Shown here piece after piece: positions 60,615-64,000 of a stretch of DNA of 64,000 nucleotides. The position numbers and the translations under genes are program-made. Under the pieces are notes generated by a model. The model did no database searches. It was not told the origin of the DNA and worked only from the letters and a program-made list of their open reading frames with translations. How positions within the stretch are numbered: the stretch's first letter is position 1; every line of letters starts with the position of its first letter. Source of the DNA: Paenibacillus sp. 1011MAR3C5 (GTDB lineage Bacteria > Bacillota > Bacilli > Paenibacillales > Paenibacillaceae). Location of the stretch: the NCBI RefSeq assembly GCF_003591485.1, contig NZ_QZCF01000006.1, positions 186,001 through 250,000 of the forward strand, read 5' to 3'.

Positions 60615-62312
60615 CTACTCTCCCTTTGCCTCAATAGCGTCGAATACGTCCTTCAGCAGCTTCTTCATCTCTGCAATTTTCTTCGGCTCCTGCTTGTCCA
60701 GCGCATCCTCAAACTCTCGCAGCAGCTTCGCGATCTCCATCCGCTCGTAGCCGATATGCTCCTCGTACAGCCTCTCGCCCCTGGCAATGATCCACTTGTT
60801 CTCCTGCTGCTCGCGAGGATGAATCTTAAGGCTCGCGAGCTGCTCGATGCGTCTCGCCATCTCCTCGGGAGACATTTCGCCGGGATTGCGTTCGATCATC
60901 ATTTGCTTCACAAGCCCGGTGGAAGGCACCTTCACCTCGACCTCCAGCAAGCCGTTAATGTCGTAGGTATACCGGACGTCTACACTCTCCTGCCCGGCTG
61001 GCCGGATCGGCACGGGTACGTTAATCTCACCGAGGAAGATGTTGTCCCGCGAAAGCCTGGCTTCCCCTTGCAGGATATCGACCTTGATCATCCGCTGATT
61101 GCCACTAGTCGTATAGAAACGTTCAATCCGGCTCACCGGAATCGCTGTATTGCGCTCAATAATCGGAAAGAAATGCCCGCTCTCATGGTAGCCATTCGAC
61201 TTCGTGACCGATACCGAGGTGCCCAGCGTATAAGGACACACATCCGTCAGAATGACTTCCTTTAGGCTCTCGTGGCGCTCCTTCAAGCCTGCCTGAATGC
61301 CGGCCCCCACGCCAACCACTTCATCGGGGTTCACATTGGCATAAGCCAGCTGCCCGAACAGCTTGCTGACGAACGTGCGGATGAAAGGCAGTCTTGTCGC
61401 GCCGCCTACGAGCAGAATAGCGTCCAAATCCCTCACCTTCAGCGAAGCGTCGGACAAGGCGCGCTCGATCGGCGCCCGCAGCCGCTGCAGCAGCGGCTTC
61501 GTCGCCTGCTCGTATTCATCCAGGCTGACCTCAAGGACAAGCTCCTTCTCCTTATGCATATGTACAATTCGTGCGGCGCGCTTTTCGCTGAAGGCCAGCT
61601 TCCCCGCCTCCGCCTGCTTGCGCAGCTTCGCGAATTCCTTCGGCTCGAATACGTCCTCCGTCAGTTCGTATCGGCTCAAGAACAAATCGATCAGCACCTG
61701 CGTGAAGTCCTCGCCGCCCAAGTAATTGTCGCCAGCCACAGCCCTGACTTCCATGACCTGGTCAAACAGCTCCAGGATTGAGACGTCGAAGGTCCCGCCG
61801 CCAAGATCGAAGACGAGGAACTTCGTGTCGGCATCCCGCTGATGAAGTCCGTATGCAATAGCTGCAGCTGTCGGCTCGGTAACCAGTCGCTCTACCCTAA
61901 GACCCGCCAGCTCCCCGGCGCGCTTCGTCGCCTTGCGCTGCACATCGTTGAAATAAGCGGGCACGCTAATGACCGCCTCATGCACAGGCTTGCCCAGCAT
62001 GTGCTCCGCATCCTTCTTCAGCGCTTTAATCACAAGTGCGGACAGCTCTTCGGGGAGAAACTCCTGATCGCCAAGCTTAAGCAGCTTCTTGGTGCCCATG
62101 TACCGTTTGAAGAAGGAAGCGCTGAGCTCAGGATGAGAAACCTGCCGCTCCAGCGCGATTTGTCCCACGACAATTTCACCGTCGCTATCCACGCTGACAG
62201 CCGATGGCGTCAGATGCCGTCCAAGCCCGTTCGGGATCATGATTGGCCCCTCTTCCGTCCAATAAGTAACCAAGCTATTTGTAGTTCCCAGATCAATGCC
62301 TATAATCGTCAT
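60615..62312 (-). CDS. Hsp70-family chaperone (HscC-like)
   Basis: 565-residue Hsp70. ATPase domain: IIGIDLGTTNSLVTYW, VPAYFNDVQRKATKRAGELAGL, FLVFDLGGGTFDVSILEL and ILLVGGATRLPFIRTFV. The substrate-binding domain is present (RMIKVDILQGEA), but the helical lid is short; there is no DnaK-like EEVD-type tail, and total length is close to HscC (about 555) rather than DnaK (about 610). The ATG at 62312 has GGAGG 4 nt upstream. Encoded with the J-like TPR protein, separate from any dnaKJ operon. Confidence 0.92.
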   Translation of the reverse strand: MTIIGIDLGTTNSLVTYWTEEGPIMIPNGLGRHLTPSAVSVDSDGEIVVGQIALERQVSHPELSASFFKRYMGTKKLLKLGDQEFLPEELSALVIKALKKDAEHMLGKPVHEAVISVPAYFNDVQRKATKRAGELAGLRVERLVTEPTAAAIAYGLHQRDADTKFLVFDLGGGTFDVSILELFDQVMEVRAVAGDNYLGGEDFTQVLIDLFLSRYELTEDVFEPKEFAKLRKQAEAGKLAFSEKRAARIVHMHKEKELVLEVSLDEYEQATKPLLQRLRAPIERALSDASLKVRDLDAILLVGGATRLPFIRTFVSKLFGQLAYANVNPDEVVGVGAGIQAGLKERHESLKEVILTDVCPYTLGTSVSVTKSNGYHESGHFFPIIERNTAIPVSRIERFYTTSGNQRMIKVDILQGEARLSRDNIFLGEINVPVPIRPAGQESVDVRYTYDINGLLEVEVKVPSTGLVKQMMIERNPGEMSPEEMARRIEQLASLKIHPREQQENKWIIARGERLYEEHIGYERMEIAKLLREFEDALDKQEPKKIAEMKKLLKDVFDAIEAKGE

Positions 62313-62504
62313 AATTCCTCCGTCAATCATTCCGTTAATGGTGATATCATCAATATCTTACAAGATTGCTCTATCTCTTGCTATATCAAAGTATATCGGC
62401 AGAAAGCCCGGCTCTTCATAACGCGCTCCCCAACCCTCAGACCGAGAATAAGGGCGGCATCAACTGTGCTGGGGAACCTATTCAAAAACAGTCCGAACGG
62501 CAGC

Positions 62505-62546
62505 AAAAAAAGCGGCAGGAACCGTCCGAAGACGGCCCCTGCCGCT
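62505..62546 (-). terminator. Terminator of the right-edge drug exporter
   Basis: AGCGGCAGGGGCCGTC pairs with GACGGTTCCTGCCGCT (one mismatched pair) around TTCG-type loop, followed by T7 (minus strand). Confidence 0.92.
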
Positions 62547-62561
62547 GTTGGCATCACAGAT

Positions 62562-63983
62562 TCAATTGAGCTTTCGCGATAGACTGATGAGCAGCAGCAC
62601 TACGCCGATGCATGCACCAGCCAGAGCAATGATGTGCAGACCTGCAGTTGTCACCGTGCTGCTGAACGCGATACCGAGCAGGCTGGTCGACAGAATGCCG
62701 CCTACCGACCGGAATGTCTGGAAGAGACCGGACGCTGCTCCTGTCTCGCCAGGCTTGGTATGCTGATAGAGTGCGGTCTGAAGCCCCATATTGTTCATGC
62801 CGTTCGTTATCCCTACGATAGAAGTAGCCAATAAGATGAAGAAGATCGGTGTATTCTCGCCCATAAACAACAGCAGAAGCGTACCTAACAACAAAGCACT
62901 GCTCCCGGCGATAATAGCGGGACGATAACTCCAGCGCTGAATGATGCGAACGGCAATAGGTGTAGCCAGCATCCCGATCCCGGCGAATGGCAGCATCAGA
63001 AGTCCTGCCGTCTGCGGATCGTAGCCCTTCACCTGGCCCAGCCATAACGGCATACTGAAGAACAAGGAGTAGAACACAATATTCAGTCCGGCGAACTGCG
63101 CATATACCGATTGCAGCCGTACATTGCGGGCCAGCATGCGGAGATCGATAAACGGCTTATCGATCCTTAGCTCTCTCATCCCAAAGAGAACCGCGCAGAT
63201 CAGTACGATCGCAAGCAGCCACCACATAGCGCCTGAGCCCAACGAAGTTAGAAACAGCATAAAGCTGATCAGCATCCCCATGAATAAGAGAACGCCAGGC
63301 ACATCCAGCAGCTGCAACAAACCGACGCGGGCCTCCTTCTCCACTGACCGCTTGCGATCTGCGGGCATCCAGCGGTAAGCCAGCACCATCACGGCGAGCG
63401 CAAGCGGAATATTGATCCAGAAGATCGAGTGCCAGCCGCTGTGTTGCACAAGCAGGCCGCCTAGTGTCGGGCCGAATGCCGCCATGACATTAGCGGATAC
63501 CGAGATGATGCCCAGCGACGATGTCATGCCTTTTGGCTGTTCGCCACCTGCAGCTGGCTGTGCCACGGACCGGATAATCGCCATTCCGGCCGGAAAAGCT
63601 ACCGTGCTGCCAAGCGCCAGCATGATGCGGAATGCCAGCAGCCATCCGAAGGACGGCGCCCATACGGAGAGCAGGCTGCTTGCGACCACAATCGCGAGTC
63701 CCGTCATCATGACGCGGCGTGCGCCAAGCAGATCGGCCAGCTTGCCCATCAGCGGCTGTCCCGCGGCCGCGGCCAGGTAGAAGCCTGTAATGAGCCAGGT
63801 TGCCGTTGACACATCAATGCCGTAGCTAGCGCCAATGCCCAGCAGCGCCACGGCGATCATGGAGGAATTAAGCGGATTGAGAATGACGCTGAGCGCCACG
63901 ACCCATGTCATTTTACGAAGCTTATGTGTCGATGAATTGGTAGTCATAGTAGCCCTATGTTGTTCCGTTGCTTCCATCTTCAT
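62562..63983 (-). CDS. MFS drug exporter, DHA2-like
   Basis: 473-residue exporter with about 14 membrane segments. MTWVVALSVILNPLNSSMIAVALLGIGASYG is the first segment, motif A reads GKLADLLGARRVMM, and LGGLLVQHSGWHSIFWINIPLAL is the DHA2 motif C region. The charged N-terminal tail (MKMEATEQHRATMTTNSSTHK) is cytoplasmic. AAAGGG precedes the ATG. The gene is intact within the window but its promoter region is cut by the right edge. Substrate unknown. Confidence 0.9.
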   Translation of the reverse strand: MKMEATEQHRATMTTNSSTHKLRKMTWVVALSVILNPLNSSMIAVALLGIGASYGIDVSTATWLITGFYLAAAAGQPLMGKLADLLGARRVMMTGLAIVVASSLLSVWAPSFGWLLAFRIMLALGSTVAFPAGMAIIRSVAQPAAGGEQPKGMTSSLGIISVSANVMAAFGPTLGGLLVQHSGWHSIFWINIPLALAVMVLAYRWMPADRKRSVEKEARVGLLQLLDVPGVLLFMGMLISFMLFLTSLGSGAMWWLLAIVLICAVLFGMRELRIDKPFIDLRMLARNVRLQSVYAQFAGLNIVFYSLFFSMPLWLGQVKGYDPQTAGLLMLPFAGIGMLATPIAVRIIQRWSYRPAIIAGSSALLLGTLLLLFMGENTPIFFILLATSIVGITNGMNNMGLQTALYQHTKPGETGAASGLFQTFRSVGGILSTSLLGIAFSSTVTTAGLHIIALAGACIGVVLLLISLSRKLN

Positions 63984-64000
63984 TCATCCCTTTACCTAAA

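Overview
The window looks like a chromosomal segment from a member of the Paenibacillaceae, most likely Paenibacillus. The evidence is: a moderately GC-rich low-G+C-phylum style genome with strong AGGAGG ribosome binding sites; an S-layer-homology protein; a guanine riboswitch in front of xpt-pbuX; a T-box in front of argS; a cache-type LytS-like kinase with an AraC-type response regulator beside a sugar ABC transporter; Fur boxes and a cre site; and a paeninodin-like peptide precursor. No rRNA, tRNA, CRISPR array, intact insertion sequence or prophage was found. Most genes are on the minus strand.

Layout. 1-1156: SLH plus collagen-like surface protein, running off the left edge. 1.3-2.3 kb: YjbR-like and DinB-like proteins. 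2.3-5.75 kb: Fur-controlled haem uptake and degradation operon (binding lipoprotein, permease, ATPase, HugZ-like protein). 5.8-8.9 kb: small lipoprotein, Bax-inhibitor-1 membrane protein, drug exporter. 9.0-11.2 kb: xpt-pbuX with guanine riboswitch. 11.4-12.6 kb: split chromate transporter. 12.8-19.65 kb: sugar ABC importer with its two-component system, a cre site and 21-bp direct repeats. 19.8-20.6 kb: HNH nuclease. 20.8-25.9 kb: linearmycin-resistance-like (LnrJKLMN-type) two-component system and ABC exporter. 26.2-28.1 kb: agmatine to putrescine (aguA, aguB). 28.2-31.7 kb: a decayed region with a truncated hydrolase, a truncated LysR regulator and a three-gene ABC exporter operon carrying nonsense and frameshift lesions. 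31.7-39.7 kb: phosphotransferase, pepT, YhhN protein, sugar-lactone oxidase/PLP enzyme pair, WYL regulator and hydrolase.

39.7-44.6 kb is the most interesting part. Two adjacent minus-strand units look like ribosomally made, modified peptide (RiPP) loci. The first has a paeninodin-family precursor, an HPr-kinase-like peptide kinase, a PqqD-type recognition protein and an ABC exporter. It has no lasso cyclase and no leader protease, the core has no ring-forming acid, and the exporter Walker A carries Gly to Arg. The second unit has two GNAT-like proteins followed by a previously unmarked 40-residue peptide gene with a near-perfect ribosome binding site.

44.9-64 kb: Crp/Fnr remnant, SDR, T-box-argS, cell-wall-binding-repeat lipoprotein beside an OmpR-type two-component system, flavin oxidoreductase, YitT with an attenuator-like leader, TetR, an orphan C-terminal fragment of a DNA sliding clamp, greA, PhnA-like protein, two-domain VOC protein, DUF4234-like/DUF2752 pair, a J-like TPR protein with an HscC-like Hsp70, and a second drug exporter at the right edge. 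Assignments rest on reading motifs and on recalled family features; no database search was run.
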